A stretch of 64,000 nt of DNA from an uncultured Sphingomonas sp. (lineage in GTDB: Bacteria > Pseudomonadota > Alphaproteobacteria > Sphingomonadales > Sphingomonadaceae), in assembly GCF_937859915.1 (NCBI RefSeq), contig NZ_CALMAW010000024.1, positions 19,418 to 83,417 of the forward strand, in the 5' to 3' direction. The position numbers were made by a program, and so were the translations under genes. The notes beneath the pieces are model-generated. The model ran no database searches, was not told the DNA's origin, and was given only the letters and a program-made list of their open reading frames with translations. Of this stretch, positions 19,625 through 29,216 are shown piece by piece; position 1 is the first letter of the stretch, and each line of letters opens with the position of its first letter.

Positions 19625-20691
19625 CGCAGTTTCAGCGTGGCAAGGCCGGCGAGCGCCAGCACGAAGGCGACGATCCAGAAGCGGATGACCACGGTCGGTT
19701 CGGACCAGCCGATCTGCTCGAAATGATGGTGGATCGGCGCCATCTTGAACACGCGCTTGCCGGTGCGCTTGTAGAAGAACACCTGGATGATCACGCTCAT
19801 CGCCTCGACCACGAACAGCCCGCCGACGATCCCCAGCACGATCTCGTGATGCGCCACCACCGCGATCGCGCCCAAGGCGCCGCCGAGCGCAAGACTGCCG
19901 GTGTCACCCATGAAGACCGCGGCGGGCGGCGCGTTGAACCACAGGAAGGCGAGCCCCGCGCCGATGATCGCGGCGCAGATGATCGTCAGGTCGCCCGCGC
20001 CGGGCACGTGCGGTATGCCGAGATAATGCGCGAACTTCACGTTGCTGACGAGATAGGTGATCACGAAGAAGGCGAGGCAGGCGATGATCACCGGCATCGT
20101 CGCCAGGCCGTCGAGCCCGTCGGTGAGGTTTACCGCATTGCCGAACGCGACGATCGTGAATGCCGCAAACGGGATGTAGAACCAGCCGAGGTTGATCACG
20201 GGCCCGTTGTAGAAGGGCACGTAAAGCTCGGTGCCGTTCATGTGGACGATCAGCCAGCTCGCGATGCCCGCGATCAGGAACTCGGCGGCCAGCCGCACCT
20301 TGCCCGAGACACCCTTGTGGCTGCGCTTCTTGACCTTGTCGTAATCGTCCATGAAGCCGATCGCGCCAAAGCCCAGCGTCACGAACAGCACCGCCCAGGT
20401 ATAGCGGTTGGTGAGGTCCATCCACAGCAGCATCGAGACGACGAGGCTGGTCAGGATCATCAGGCCGCCCATCGTCGGCGTGCCGCGCTTCGCAAGGTGG
20501 GTCTGAGGGCCGTCCAGGCGGATCGGTTGCCCCTTGCCCTGGCGAATGCGCAGCCAGCCGATGAAGCGCGGCCCGATGATCAGCCCGAGGAACAGCGCGG
20601 TCAGCGCCGCCGCGCCCGCGCGGAAGGTGATGTAGCGCACCAGGTTGAGCGCGTGGGGAAAACCCAGATGATCGGCGAGCAGATACAGCAT
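19621..20691 (-). CDS. mraY: Phospho-MurNAc-pentapeptide translocase
   Basis: MraY is an integral membrane enzyme with about ten transmembrane segments that transfers phospho-MurNAc-pentapeptide to undecaprenyl phosphate, making lipid I. The product has 356 residues. Seen: [10 protein letters not shown], the Mg-binding GFMDDYDK, the catalytic [22 protein letters not shown], and the histidine loop [12 protein letters not shown] 20691 shares a base with the murF stop (TAATG). Confidence 0.97.
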   Translation of the reverse strand: MLYLLADHLGFPHALNLVRYITFRAGAAALTALFLGLIIGPRFIGWLRIRQGKGQPIRLDGPQTHLAKRGTPTMGGLMILTSLVVSMLLWMDLTNRYTWAVLFVTLGFGAIGFMDDYDKVKKRSHKGVSGKVRLAAEFLIAGIASWLIVHMNGTELYVPFYNGPVINLGWFYIPFAAFTIVAFGNAVNLTDGLDGLATMPVIIACLAFFVITYLVSNVKFAHYLGIPHVPGAGDLTIICAAIIGAGLAFLWFNAPPAAVFMGDTGSLALGGALGAIAVVAHHEIVLGIVGGLFVVEAMSVIIQVFFYKRTGKRVFKMAPIHHHFEQIGWSEPTVVIRFWIVAFVLALAGLATLKLR

Positions 20692-22064
20692 TAGAAAATG
20701 TCCCCCGCCAGCGCGTGGACGACGCGGGCGAGCCCTATGGCGTTGGATCCCTTGACGAGCACCGCGTCGCCGGGGCGGAGCATCTCCGCCAGTCGGTCCC
20801 GCGCGGTCGCGGCGTCGGGGACATGCGCGACCGCCATCCGCCCGGCAAGCGATTCGGCGAGGGGCGTCATGCCGTCGCCGACGAGGATCGCGATCTCGGC
20901 CTTGGCATCGATCAGTGGCTGCGCGAGCGCGGCGTGGAAGTCATCCGACCCGGAGCCCAATTCGCGCATCTCGCCGAGCAACGCGAGCTTGCGGGTCGCG
21001 GGTTCGTGACCGAGTTCACGGATCGTTGCCGCCATCGAGGCGGGGTTCGCATTATAGCTTTCATCGATCAGCAGCGCCTCGCCGCCCGGCAGCGCGACAT
21101 GCCGTCGTGCACCGCGTCCGGGAAGACCCGCCATTTCGGCAAGCGCCAGCCCGGCGGCGGCAAGGTCTCCCCCGACGGCGGCGACCGCGGCGATCACCGC
21201 CAGCGCGTTCGACACCCAATGCTCGCCCGGCATCGCCAGCGTGAAGGTGAGCTGGCCACCCGGCAGCACCGCGTTGATCAGCGTCCCGTGCGGGCTCCGC
21301 ATCGCTTCCGTGGCGTGAACGTCAGCCTGTCTGCTGCGTCCGAAGGTGACAATCTGCGCCGCATGGGCCGCGGCGGCGGTACGGAGACGCTCATAATGCG
21401 GGCTGTCATAGGGGATGATCGCGGTGCCGCCCGGTTCGAGCCCGCGAAAGATCTCGCCCTTCGCATCGGCGATCGCCTCTTCGCCAGAGAAGAAGGCGGA
21501 GTGGGCCGGGGCGATCGCGGTGATCAGCGCGACATGCGGACGGACCAAGCGGGTCAACGCGTCGAGCTCGCCGGCATGGTTCATGCCCATCTCGAACACG
21601 CCGAACCGCGCGTCGCGTGGCATGCGCGCGAGGCTGAGCGGCACGCCGACATGGTTGTTATAGCTCTTGACCGAGCGATGCGCGGCGCCCGGCATGCCGC
21701 GGTCGAGTGCGGCGAAGAGCGCCTCCTTGGTCCCGGTCTTGCCGACCGACCCGGTGACGCCGATGATCCTGGCGGTCGTCCGTGCCCGCGATGCGGCGCC
21801 GAGCGCGTGGAGCGCGGCGGTGGTGTCGGCGACGCGGATGTGCGGGGCGTCGCAGGGCGCGGACACGATCACGCCCGCGGCGCCCTGCGTGATGGCCTGG
21901 GGGACGAAGCGATGGCCGTCGGTGCTCTCGCCGGTCAGCGCGACGAACAGGTCACCCGGGCCGACCTCACGCGAGTCATAGGCGACGCCCGAGACGGGGA
22001 AGTCGGCCGACGCGGTGCCGCCGGTGGCCGCCGCAATCTCGGCGGCTGTCCAGAGCGGCGTCAT
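20691..22064 (-). CDS. murF: UDP-MurNAc-tripeptide--D-alanyl-D-alanine ligase
   Basis: MurF adds the D-Ala-D-Ala dipeptide made by Ddl to complete UDP-MurNAc-pentapeptide. The product has 457 residues from ATG 22064. The P-loop [14 protein letters not shown] is at 102-115, the central NHAGELD and AIAPAHS motifs are seen, and the C-terminal domain carries [14 protein letters not shown], a MurF hallmark. It is separated from murE by 100 bp holding a dyad repeat, the only substantial gap between mraZ and ftsQ. Confidence 0.97.
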   Translation of the reverse strand: MTPLWTAAEIAAATGGTASADFPVSGVAYDSREVGPGDLFVALTGESTDGHRFVPQAITQGAAGVIVSAPCDAPHIRVADTTAALHALGAASRARTTARIIGVTGSVGKTGTKEALFAALDRGMPGAAHRSVKSYNNHVGVPLSLARMPRDARFGVFEMGMNHAGELDALTRLVRPHVALITAIAPAHSAFFSGEEAIADAKGEIFRGLEPGGTAIIPYDSPHYERLRTAAAAHAAQIVTFGRSRQADVHATEAMRSPHGTLINAVLPGGQLTFTLAMPGEHWVSNALAVIAAVAAVGGDLAAAGLALAEMAGLPGRGARRHVALPGGEALLIDESYNANPASMAATIRELGHEPATRKLALLGEMRELGSGSDDFHAALAQPLIDAKAEIAILVGDGMTPLAESLAGRMAVAHVPDAATARDRLAEMLRPGDAVLVKGSNAIGLARVVHALAGDIF

Positions 22065-22073
22065 GCCTGATAT

Positions 22074-22146
22074 CCGTTCGTGCCGAGCGCAGTCGAAGCA
22101 TGGTCACCGCTGGCGCATGGACGCCGGCGGTGACCATGCTGAACGG
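22074..22146. repeat. Dyad repeat between murE and murF
   Basis: A perfect 13-bp stem GCATGGTCACCGC (22098-22110 with 22127-22139) has a 16-nt loop, and outer arms CCGTTC (22074-22079) and GAACGG (22141-22146) also pair. The left flank CGTTCGTGCCGAGCGCAGTC matches the same repeat family as the copy inside murB. In the RNA it would form a strong hairpin between murE and murF but has no U-run, so it is not a typical terminator. Confidence 0.8.
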
Positions 22147-22164
22147 GGTGAGGCGAGGCGGCGC

Positions 22165-23619
22165 TCACGCCGCGCACTCGCGCGCGACCTGGACATCGTC
22201 GAACGACAATATGCGGTCGCCGACGATTTGCCCGACCTCATGACCCTTGCCCGCAATCAGCACGACATCGCCCTCGCCTGCCTCGGACAGCGCCGCGGCG
22301 ATGGCGGCGCGGCGATCGCCGATCTCGCGCGCACCCGGCGCGGCGGCCAGGATCGCCGCGCGGATCACCGCGGGATCCTCGGAGCGGGGGTTGTCGTCGG
22401 TGACGATCGCGACGTCGGCCTGCGCAGCGGCGATCGCGCCCATTTCGGGGCGCTTGCCGGTGTCGCGATCGCCGCCCGCGCCGAACACGACGATCAGCCG
22501 CGCGGCATGCGGCTTGAGCGCTTCGATCGCCGCCTGCAGCCCGTCGGGCGTATGCGCATAGTCGACATAGACCGGCGCGCCCTTGGCGGTGATCACCGCC
22601 CGTTCGAGGCGCCCGCGCACCGGCTGCAGCCGCGACACGCCGCCGAGCACATCGCCGAGCGCGCCCCCCGTCGCGAGCGCGAAACCCGCCGCGACCAGCG
22701 CGTTTGCCGCCTGATAGGCGCCGATCAGCGGCAGATTGACCTTATGCGTGCCGCCACCGAATTCCGCGCTCGCCTCGATCGTCAGCGTCTGGCCGAGTTG
22801 GGTCGGCACGCGCTCGACCAGCCGCAGCGTGTCGCCCCTGGTGCCGACCGTGATCAACCGCAGCCCGCGCTCGGCGGCGATCTCGATCACCCGCGACGAG
22901 GCGTCGTCGTCGGCCCACACCACCGCGGCACCATCCTTATCGACGACCTCGGAAAACAACCGCAGCTTGGCTTCGAGATAGGCCGCCATCGTGCCGTGAT
23001 AGTCGAGATGGTCGCGGCTGAGATTGGTGAAGCCGGCAACGCGCACCGGCAGCCCTTCGGTACGGAATTGCGCAAGGCCATGACTGGAGGCCTCGAACGC
23101 GGCGTGCGTCACGCCCTCCATCCGAAGGCCCGCCATGTTGGACAGGAAGGTGACGATGTCGGGCGTGGTCAGCCCGGTCGAGACCTGCGCGGCCTTGCCG
23201 TCGGCATCGGTGGTGGTGACCCCGAGCGTGCCGATCGAGGCGGCGCTAAGCCCCCGCATCCGCCACAGCTGGCGGGTGAGTTCGACGGTCGAGGTCTTGC
23301 CGTTGGTGCCGGTGACCGCGACCACCGTCTCGGGGAAGGGCGCGAAGAAGCGGGCGGCGAGCCGGGCGAACGCCCGCCGGGGCTCGGCGTCGGCAATATG
23401 GACCGCGGGGCCGGGCACGCGGGCTTCAGGTCGCGCGACAACCGCCACCGCCCCCGCCTGGACGGCGCCGGCGATGAAATCCTCGCCGTCGCGGGCGAGG
23501 CCCCGGAACGCACCGAACACGGTGCCGGGGGCCACTTTGCGGTGGTCGATCGCGCAGCCGGTGACACGCGCGGCGGCGGCCTCGTCGGTCTGTCCGTCGG
23601 TCAGGTCGCCCAGTTTCAT
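22165..23619 (-). CDS. murE: UDP-MurNAc-tripeptide synthetase (meso-DAP adding)
   Basis: MurE adds the third stem residue, here very likely meso-diaminopimelate. The product has 484 residues from ATG 23619; an upstream extension in the same frame lies inside ftsI. The P-loop AVTGTNGKTSTVE is at 101-113, FTNLSRDHLDYHG and KGAPVYVDYAHTPDGL are seen, and the DNPR specificity motif for meso-DAP is present in TDDNPRSEDP. The gene starts 8 bp after the ftsI stop. Confidence 0.97.
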   Translation of the reverse strand: MKLGDLTDGQTDEAAAARVTGCAIDHRKVAPGTVFGAFRGLARDGEDFIAGAVQAGAVAVVARPEARVPGPAVHIADAEPRRAFARLAARFFAPFPETVVAVTGTNGKTSTVELTRQLWRMRGLSAASIGTLGVTTTDADGKAAQVSTGLTTPDIVTFLSNMAGLRMEGVTHAAFEASSHGLAQFRTEGLPVRVAGFTNLSRDHLDYHGTMAAYLEAKLRLFSEVVDKDGAAVVWADDDASSRVIEIAAERGLRLITVGTRGDTLRLVERVPTQLGQTLTIEASAEFGGGTHKVNLPLIGAYQAANALVAAGFALATGGALGDVLGGVSRLQPVRGRLERAVITAKGAPVYVDYAHTPDGLQAAIEALKPHAARLIVVFGAGGDRDTGKRPEMGAIAAAQADVAIVTDDNPRSEDPAVIRAAILAAAPGAREIGDRRAAIAAALSEAGEGDVVLIAGKGHEVGQIVGDRILSFDDVQVARECAA

Positions 23620-23627
23620 GTCCGCGA

Positions 23628-25379
23628 TCAGTCCTTGTCGTGGGCGGCGGCGGCCGCACCGGTCAGCTTGGGCTTGGAAATGCCGGGGTGCCACAGCAAT
23701 GGCAGCAGGTCGCTCTCGTCGACGTCGTGGCTGGTGTCGGGGACGACGCCGAGCAGTGGTCCGATGCGGGCGATCGCCTGCCCGATCGCCGGACCCACCA
23801 CCCAGGCCGCCGTCGTCTTGCCATAGGTGTCGGCGGTGCCGTGCGGGCCGTCGAGCGTCATCATGATGACGTATTTGGGATCGTCCATCGGGAAGACGCC
23901 CGCGAAGGTCGAGACGTTGAGCTTCTTGTTGTAGCCGCCCGCCTGCGCCTTCTCGGCGGTGCCGGTCTTGCCGCCGATGCGGAAGCCGGGAACGTCGGCG
24001 CGCCGGCCCGTACCCTCGGACGCCGGCATCACGTCGAGGCGGAGCAGCTGGCGCACGCGTGCGCTGGTCGTCTCCGAAATCACGCGGTGACCGGTCGGCA
24101 CGGGGTTGTCGGCGCTACGCTTGATCAGCGTCGCGGGGTGATAGGTGCCGCCATTGACCATCGCGGCGTAGGCGATCGCGAGATTGAGCGGCGTCACCGC
24201 GATGCCGTGGCCGAAGCCGACCGTCATCACCGTCGTACGGCCCCAATAACCCGGCCAGAGCGGCTTGGCCTTGGCCTTGAGCTCGATCTCGGGTGCCGCA
24301 TGAAATCCGAGCTTGTCGAACATCGCCGTCTCGCGCGCCTGGCCGAGCTCGTCCGCGATGCGCGCGGTCACGATGTTGGACGATTTGACCATCATCTCGG
24401 GAATGTCGAGCCAGCGGCCTGCCGGCTCGTCATCATGGATGGTGAAGCGGCCGATCTTGAGCGGCGCGGTCGCGTCGTAGCGCTTGCCCATCGAGGTGAC
24501 GACGCCGCTCTCGATCGCGTTTGCGATGGTGATCGGCTTGAAGGTCGAGCCCAGCTCGTAGACCGACTGGGTGACGTTGTTGCGCAGCGAATCGAGACCC
24601 GTCGCGCCAGGATCATTGGGGTTGAAGGTCGGCAGCGACACCATCGCCACCACCTCGCCGGTGCGCACGTCCATCACCAGCCCCGAGCCGGCCGCGGCGG
24701 TGAACTTGTCCTTGGCCGCCGACAGCTCCTCCTCGAGCGCCGCCTGCACGCGCGTGTCGATCGACAGCGACACCGGCACGCCGCGCTTGGCGGGATCGAG
24801 CAGCCGGTTGTTGAGCACGCGCTCCATGCCGAACACGCCGCGCCCGTCGATATCGGTCCAGCCGAGCACGTGCGCGGCGAGCGTCGTCTGCGGATAGAGC
24901 CGCTCGGGCTCCTGCGCGAGCGCAAGCGCCGGCTCACCGATCGCGTTGACCTGGGCGACGAGTTCGGGGGTCGCGCGACGGCGCAGATAGACGAAGCTCT
25001 TCTTCGCGCGCAGCATCGCGAAATAGTCTGCGGCGCTATGCTCGGGCATCAGCTGAGCGAGCTTCTGCGCGACCTCCATCGGATCGTTGACGAGCTGCCG
25101 GGGATGGATGCCGATCGACCAGGCCTGGATGGTGGTGGCGAGCGGCACGCCGTTGCGATCGACAATGTCGCCACGCGCCGGCAGCAGGCCGTCGGCCGCG
25201 GGCGTCGCAGCGGCGCCACCGACGAAGATCGAGACGTAGAGAAGCCGGAGCGCGATAACGCCGACGACGCCGAGGAACAGCAGCATCACCACCATCAGGC
25301 GGAAATGCACGAGCGCCAGCGACTGCTGGCGCTGGCCGGCAAGCCGGACCCGATCCGGGCGCGCGACGAGGCCGGTCAC
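23628..25379 (-). CDS. ftsI: Septal transpeptidase FtsI (penicillin-binding protein 3)
   Basis: FtsI is the class B penicillin-binding protein that cross-links septal peptidoglycan with FtsW. The product has 583 residues from GTG 25379, overlapping the ftsL stop (GTGA). A basic cytoplasmic tail and one membrane segment (about 28-53) precede the pedestal domain (RGDIVDRNGVPLATT). Transpeptidase motifs are the active Ser278 in STFK (278-281), SSN (333-335) and the KTG box in RIGGKTGTAEK. The C-terminus has an Ala/Lys-rich extension of about 25 residues. Beta-lactams would target Ser278. Confidence 0.97.
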   Translation of the reverse strand: MTGLVARPDRVRLAGQRQQSLALVHFRLMVVMLLFLGVVGVIALRLLYVSIFVGGAAATPAADGLLPARGDIVDRNGVPLATTIQAWSIGIHPRQLVNDPMEVAQKLAQLMPEHSAADYFAMLRAKKSFVYLRRRATPELVAQVNAIGEPALALAQEPERLYPQTTLAAHVLGWTDIDGRGVFGMERVLNNRLLDPAKRGVPVSLSIDTRVQAALEEELSAAKDKFTAAAGSGLVMDVRTGEVVAMVSLPTFNPNDPGATGLDSLRNNVTQSVYELGSTFKPITIANAIESGVVTSMGKRYDATAPLKIGRFTIHDDEPAGRWLDIPEMMVKSSNIVTARIADELGQARETAMFDKLGFHAAPEIELKAKAKPLWPGYWGRTTVMTVGFGHGIAVTPLNLAIAYAAMVNGGTYHPATLIKRSADNPVPTGHRVISETTSARVRQLLRLDVMPASEGTGRRADVPGFRIGGKTGTAEKAQAGGYNKKLNVSTFAGVFPMDDPKYVIMMTLDGPHGTADTYGKTTAAWVVGPAIGQAIARIGPLLGVVPDTSHDVDESDLLPLLWHPGISKPKLTGAAAAAHDKD

Positions 25380-25882
25380 GGCCGCGATGTCTTCCCGTCC
25401 GCGTCCAGATAGGTGATCAGGCTGGCGCGACGCAGCACCGGCCGCGCGGCCGGTGTGTCAAGGTCGAGCGAAACCGAATGAACCAGACGCGTGGTCGGTG
25501 CCTCGACGCGATGATAGGCGACGCGCGCGACTTCGGCCGGCGCCTGCAGGCCCGCCGCATCGCCGCCAGCGGTCGGCACCGTTGGCGCGGTGATGGCAAG
25601 GCTGGCGAGCTGCATTTCGCCCGCCAGATACTGGTGCGCCTTGGGCGCGGTCAACGCCAGCACGTCGGCGTTCCATCGCTCCAACTGCACGAGCCGGCTC
25701 CGCGTCTGCAATTCGGTCTGCAGCGAGCGGATGTCCTCGCGGTCGCCGAGCAGGCGGTGCTCGACCTGCGCGACCTGTGCGCGCTCGGCGGCGACGCGCA
25801 ACGACACGAGGTAGCAGCCGAGCGCGGCGACGGCGACGCTCGCCACCCACCCTACTGTCCTGAAACGTGTCGCGATCATCAT
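25376..25882 (-). CDS. ftsL: FtsL-like cell division protein
   Basis: This 168-residue bitopic protein lies where ftsL always lies, between rsmH and ftsI. A short cytoplasmic tail precedes one membrane segment (about 11-29) and a leucine-zipper-like coiled coil (about 32-75; [34 protein letters not shown]). A longer Ala/Pro-rich periplasmic tail follows. FtsL forms a complex with FtsB and FtsQ that activates FtsWI. Identity rests on position and topology because FtsL sequences diverge strongly. ATG 25882 overlaps the rsmH stop. Confidence 0.9.
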   Translation of the reverse strand: MMIATRFRTVGWVASVAVAALGCYLVSLRVAAERAQVAQVEHRLLGDREDIRSLQTELQTRSRLVQLERWNADVLALTAPKAHQYLAGEMQLASLAITAPTVPTAGGDAAGLQAPAEVARVAYHRVEAPTTRLVHSVSLDLDTPAARPVLRRASLITYLDADGKTSRP

Positions 25883-26910
25883 CGGGCTCCTCGGCGCGCG
25901 GGCGGTGGGTGGTGGGAAGAAACAGGGGCGGACGCGGCGGGCTCAAGCGGCCAGGCCGGCATCGCGGTGCGATGTGCAGCGCGCAGCGTCGCGGATCGCG
26001 AGCGCGGGTTGCGGCGCTGCTCGGCCTCGCTCGCGCGGATCCCGCGCGAGACCGCCTCGAAGCTTGGCGGCGTCGCCGCGATCGCCTCCGGGCGATGGCG
26101 CGAACCGGCGCCCATGCCGCCGCCGCGGCTCTTGAGGAAGCGCTTGACGATGCGATCCTCGAGACTGTGGAAACTCACCACCGCGAGCCGGCCGGCGTCC
26201 GCAAGCAACGCCTCGGCGGCCGTCAACCCCTCTTCGAGCTCCTGAAGCTCGCGATTGAGGTGTATGCGGATCGCCTGGAAGGTCCGCGTCGCGGGATCCT
26301 TGGGCATGCCGGGATGATGACCCATGGCGCGGCGGACGACATCGGCCAGCTCGCCGGTGCGCGTCAGCGGCCGCGCCGCGACGATCGCCCGCGCGATCCG
26401 GCGGGCACGAGGCTCCTCGCCGTAGAGATGGATGACGTCGGCGATTTCTGCCTCGTCTGCATCGTTGACGAAATCGGCAGCACTCGTGCCGGCCTGCTCC
26501 ATCCGCATGTCGAGCGGGCCGTCGCCCTGGAAGGAGAAACCCCGCGCCGCCTGGTCGAGCTGCATCGATGACACGCCGATGTCGAGCGTGACGCCGTCGA
26601 CGCTGTCGACGCCAAGCGCGGCGAGCGCCTCGCGCATGCGCGAGAAACGCTCCGCGACCAGCACGAGCCGGCCACCGCTTTCGGCCTCGAGCGCGCGCCC
26701 GGCGGCGATCGCGTCGGGATCACGATCGAAGGCGAATACGCGCGCCGCGCCGGCCGCCAGGATCGCCCGCGTATACCCGCCGGCGCCAAACGTGCCATCG
26801 ACATGCGTTTCGCCCGGCTGGACGGAGAGCGCGGCCATCACCTCGTCGAGCAGCACGGGAATGTGCGGCGCATCGGCAATCAGCTGGGCCTCGGCAGGCG
26901 TGGTGCTCAT
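25879..26910 (-). CDS. rsmH: 16S rRNA (cytosine-1402-N4)-methyltransferase
   Basis: RsmH (MraW) uses S-adenosylmethionine to N4-methylate C1402 in the P site of 16S rRNA. The product has 343 residues. Seen: [13 protein letters not shown] at the start, the SAM-binding [13 protein letters not shown] and [28 protein letters not shown] with [16 protein letters not shown], and [16 protein letters not shown] basic, Pro-rich tail follows. Its ATG overlaps the mraZ stop (ATGA). Confidence 0.97.
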   Translation of the reverse strand: MSTTPAEAQLIADAPHIPVLLDEVMAALSVQPGETHVDGTFGAGGYTRAILAAGAARVFAFDRDPDAIAAGRALEAESGGRLVLVAERFSRMREALAALGVDSVDGVTLDIGVSSMQLDQAARGFSFQGDGPLDMRMEQAGTSAADFVNDADEAEIADVIHLYGEEPRARRIARAIVAARPLTRTGELADVVRRAMGHHPGMPKDPATRTFQAIRIHLNRELQELEEGLTAAEALLADAGRLAVVSFHSLEDRIVKRFLKSRGGGMGAGSRHRPEAIAATPPSFEAVSRGIRASEAEQRRNPRSRSATLRAAHRTAMPAWPLEPAASAPVSSHHPPPARRGAR

Positions 26911-27413
26911 GCCGAGATCCCCCGCTCGGCGAGCAGGAAGGCCAGCACCTTGCGGTTGCGCGAGCCTTCGGGGAACGCGGCCAGCGCCTTGAGCGGGTTC
27001 CAGATCTGGATCGTCGAGCCGGCACCGAGGAAGAAGGCGAAGTCCTCGATCTCGCCGAGCGCCCGCAACATCGGCGACAGCACCATCCGCCCGGCACTAT
27101 CGAACTTGACCGGATCGAGACTGCCGAACGCGTCGACGCGCGCGGTCTCGAGCGCGACCATCCGCTCGGCAGCGGGGAGGTCCGCGACGCTGTCGCGCAG
27201 CTGTTCGTCGAATTCGGCAGAGGCGATCGCATCGAGCGCGGTGAGGCAGGCACCACCGGCATGCTCCCCGATCATCAGCATATTGTCGGCATTCTGCTCA
27301 TGGGCGAGCGCGCGCTTCTCGATCAGCGCACGGAAGCTGGCCGGCACGGACACCCGTCCCTTCGCGTCCACCGCGTTCAGCGCATGGCCTTGAAAGAGGT
27401 ACCCGACGTTCAA
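26907..27413 (-). CDS. mraZ: Transcriptional regulator MraZ
   Basis: MraZ is a ring-forming protein with two SpoVT-AbrB-type folds that binds repeats upstream of its own cluster and represses dcw expression in the species studied. From TTG 27413 it has 168 residues: first domain near [18 protein letters not shown] (10-27), second near [11 protein letters not shown]. The TTG has an AAGGGG ribosome-binding site with 6-nt spacing (27420-27425). The frame is open further up to TTG 27458 (183 residues), but that extension lacks family similarity. There is no ATG start before the conserved region. Five TGGG repeats lie about 90-135 bp upstream. Confidence 0.93.
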   Translation of the reverse strand: MNVGYLFQGHALNAVDAKGRVSVPASFRALIEKRALAHEQNADNMLMIGEHAGGACLTALDAIASAEFDEQLRDSVADLPAAERMVALETARVDAFGSLDPVKFDSAGRMVLSPMLRALGEIEDFAFFLGAGSTIQIWNPLKALAAFPEGSRNRKVLAFLLAERGISA

Positions 27414-27501
27414 ACCAAACCCCTTGGCGACGCGCTTGCCCCCGTCACCGTTCCGCAATGCGAAGAACCCCCGCTCCCCGAGGGCCTCCTTGCGGACCCC
27501 G

Positions 27502-27547
27502 TGGGGGTATCATGGGATAGACATGGGCTTCAATGGGTTTGCATGGG
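27502..27547. promoter_or_regulatory. Candidate MraZ operator: five TGGG repeats
   Basis: TGGG occurs on the plus strand at 27502, 27513, 27524, 27534 and 27544, i.e. with 11, 11, 10 and 10 bp spacing, about one DNA turn each. MraZ is known to bind TGGGN-type direct repeats about 10 bp apart upstream of mraZ. The array lies upstream of this mraZ gene. In the mraZ transcription direction the repeats read CCCA; whether this orientation is usual I cannot check. Confidence 0.7.
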
Positions 27548-27640
27548 TTTTCGTGTGTATTTCTCGGAAGACTTTGGTCGACGAATTAGGAGGAACGGCT
27601 CAAAATGGGGGTTATTCCCACTTTGTTCTTTAGACAGGGC

Positions 27641-27649
27641 TGTGGATAA
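27641..27649 (-). promoter_or_regulatory. Perfect DnaA box
   Basis: The minus strand reads TTATCCACA, the strict DnaA-box consensus, in the mraZ upstream region and in the mraZ direction. It lies about 230 bp upstream of the mraZ start. A single box does not make an origin; a regulatory contact of DnaA with the dcw promoter is possible but inferred. Confidence 0.5.
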
Positions 27650-27730
27650 GTGTGTTGAAAGCGTCACGCGCAATCGAGCCGTGTCGCCGGATAGTATGCA
27701 CGAGGCGAGCGCGGTGCGCGGCGCCGCGAA

Positions 27731-28039
27731 TCAGTGGTGCGGGGTCGTCGGTCGCTGGGCGGGCGGCACGGTCGCAGCCGCCACCTTGGCGGGCGGGCCG
27801 CCCGGCGCGACACCAAGTTCGGCGAGCGGTTCCTTGGGCGGCTCCGCTGCAGCATTGGCCGCGACGGCACCATTGGCGAGGCGCGCACCCCGCGGCTCGT
27901 CCTGGCCGAGCATGCCGAGGATCGAGGCGGCGAGCAGCGTGAGCAGGAAGACCGCGGCGAGCCCGGTCAACCCGACGCGCACGCGCTGCATCGCCGCATC
28001 GCGGGGATCACGCGGAGGAAGGTCGCTGTCGTCGGCCAC
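27731..28039 (-). CDS. Small single-pass membrane protein, unknown
   Basis: From GTG 28039, which has AGGAAGG five bases upstream, this encodes 102 residues. A charged cytoplasmic start (ADDSDLPPRDPRDAAMQRVRV) precedes one membrane segment (about 23-46, GLTGLAAVFLLTLLAASILGML) and an Ala/Pro-rich tail likely in the periplasm. Longer forms would overlap cysK and are unlikely. It starts 20 bp after cysK and is probably co-transcribed with it. No family is recognised. Confidence 0.7.
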   Translation of the reverse strand: MADDSDLPPRDPRDAAMQRVRVGLTGLAAVFLLTLLAASILGMLGQDEPRGARLANGAVAANAAAEPPKEPLAELGVAPGGPPAKVAAATVPPAQRPTTPHH

Positions 28040-28059
28040 GCGCCTTCCTAGCGCAGGCG

Positions 28060-29055
28060 TCAGCGCGGCTCCAGCCACGGCGGCACGGTAAGCCCCTTTG
28101 CGCGCAACCACGTCGGATTGGACAGGGTCGAGAGATAACGCATCCCCGAATCGCACAGGATCGTGACGATCGTCCTGCCCGGCCCCATCGCCTTGGCGAG
28201 CGCAACGGCACCCGCGACGTTGATCCCCGACGACAGGCCGACATGCAGGCCCTCCTCGGCCAGCAGCCGGTGCACCCAGACCAGTGCGTCCTCGTCCGAG
28301 ATGCGAAACTGCGCGTCGACCGGCGCACCGTCGAGATTCGCGGTGATCCGGCTCTGCCCGATCCCCTCGGCGACCGAGCTGCCCTCGGCCGCGAGCTCGC
28401 CGCAGGCGTAATAGCTGTACAGTGCAGCACCATGCGGATCGGCAAGCGCGATCGTCACGCCATCCTTCTCGGCCTTGAGCCCAAGACCGACGCCGGCAAG
28501 CGTGCCGCCGGTCCCGCAGGCGCAGATGAAACCGTCGATCGCGCCGCCGGTCTGCGCCCAGATCTCTGGCGCTGTGGTGCGGATATGCGCCATGCGGTTG
28601 GCGGTGTTGTCGAACTGGTTCGACCAGAAGCCGCCGGGCGTCTCCTCCGCGATGCGGCGCGAGGTGTGAACATAATGCGCGGGGTTGGAATAGGCGGTCG
28701 GCGGCACCTCGACCAGTTCGGCACCCAGCGCGCGCAGCGTGTCCTTCTTCTCCTGGCTCTGCGTCTCGGGGATGACGATGATCGTCTTATAGCCCTTGGC
28801 GTTGGCGACGAAGGCGAGCCCGATGCCGGTATTGCCCGCGGTGCCCTCGACGATCGTGCCTCCTGCTTTCAACAGTCCGCGTGCCTCGCCATCCTCGATG
28901 ATCGCGAGCGCGGCCCGATCCTTGACCGACCCGCCGGGGTTCATGAACTCGCATTTGGCCAGGATCTCGCAGCCGGTCTCCGCGGACGGACCGGCGAGGC
29001 GGACGAGCGGCGTGTTGCCGATCAGCGAAAGCGCATCGCGCGCGATGGAAGTCAT
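28060..29055 (-). CDS. cysK: Cysteine synthase A (O-acetylserine sulfhydrylase)
   Basis: This PLP enzyme of fold type II makes cysteine from O-acetylserine and sulfide. The product has 331 residues from ATG 29055. The PLP lysine is Lys45 in NPGGSVKDRAA, the substrate loop reads GTAGNTGIG, PLP phosphate is bound by GTGGTLAG, and the C-terminal part has GLSSGINVAGA. A close paralogue with another sulfur or amino-acid substrate cannot be excluded. An in-frame extension to 29172 lacks similarity. Confidence 0.92.
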   Translation of the reverse strand: MTSIARDALSLIGNTPLVRLAGPSAETGCEILAKCEFMNPGGSVKDRAALAIIEDGEARGLLKAGGTIVEGTAGNTGIGLAFVANAKGYKTIIVIPETQSQEKKDTLRALGAELVEVPPTAYSNPAHYVHTSRRIAEETPGGFWSNQFDNTANRMAHIRTTAPEIWAQTGGAIDGFICACGTGGTLAGVGLGLKAEKDGVTIALADPHGAALYSYYACGELAAEGSSVAEGIGQSRITANLDGAPVDAQFRISDEDALVWVHRLLAEEGLHVGLSSGINVAGAVALAKAMGPGRTIVTILCDSGMRYLSTLSNPTWLRAKGLTVPPWLEPR

Positions 29056-29216
29056 GCCGCCGACATAGGCGGCGCCTGCGCGGGCGGCAACGCAGCTTTG
29101 CTTGGGGCCGCCCAACCGCCTGATGACCGCACCGCAACCATCTGTCGCAGGAAAACGTGATGCAGCGCACAACGCGCTTGACGGGCGCGCCTGGGTTGTC
29201 GATCAGCGGGATCGCT

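Larger units (their letters stand above)
27414..27730. promoter_or_regulatory. dcw upstream region
   Basis: This 317-bp non-coding stretch holds the MraZ-repeat array and the DnaA box and must contain the main dcw promoter reading left. It is clearly AT-richer (27530-27640) than its flanks. I cannot place -35 and -10 elements with confidence. Confidence 0.6.

Noticed and set aside
27458..28039. Replication origin at the DnaA box
   Set aside because: Only one box, no AT-rich unwinding tract with box clusters, and no origin-type neighbours such as dnaA, hemE or parAB.
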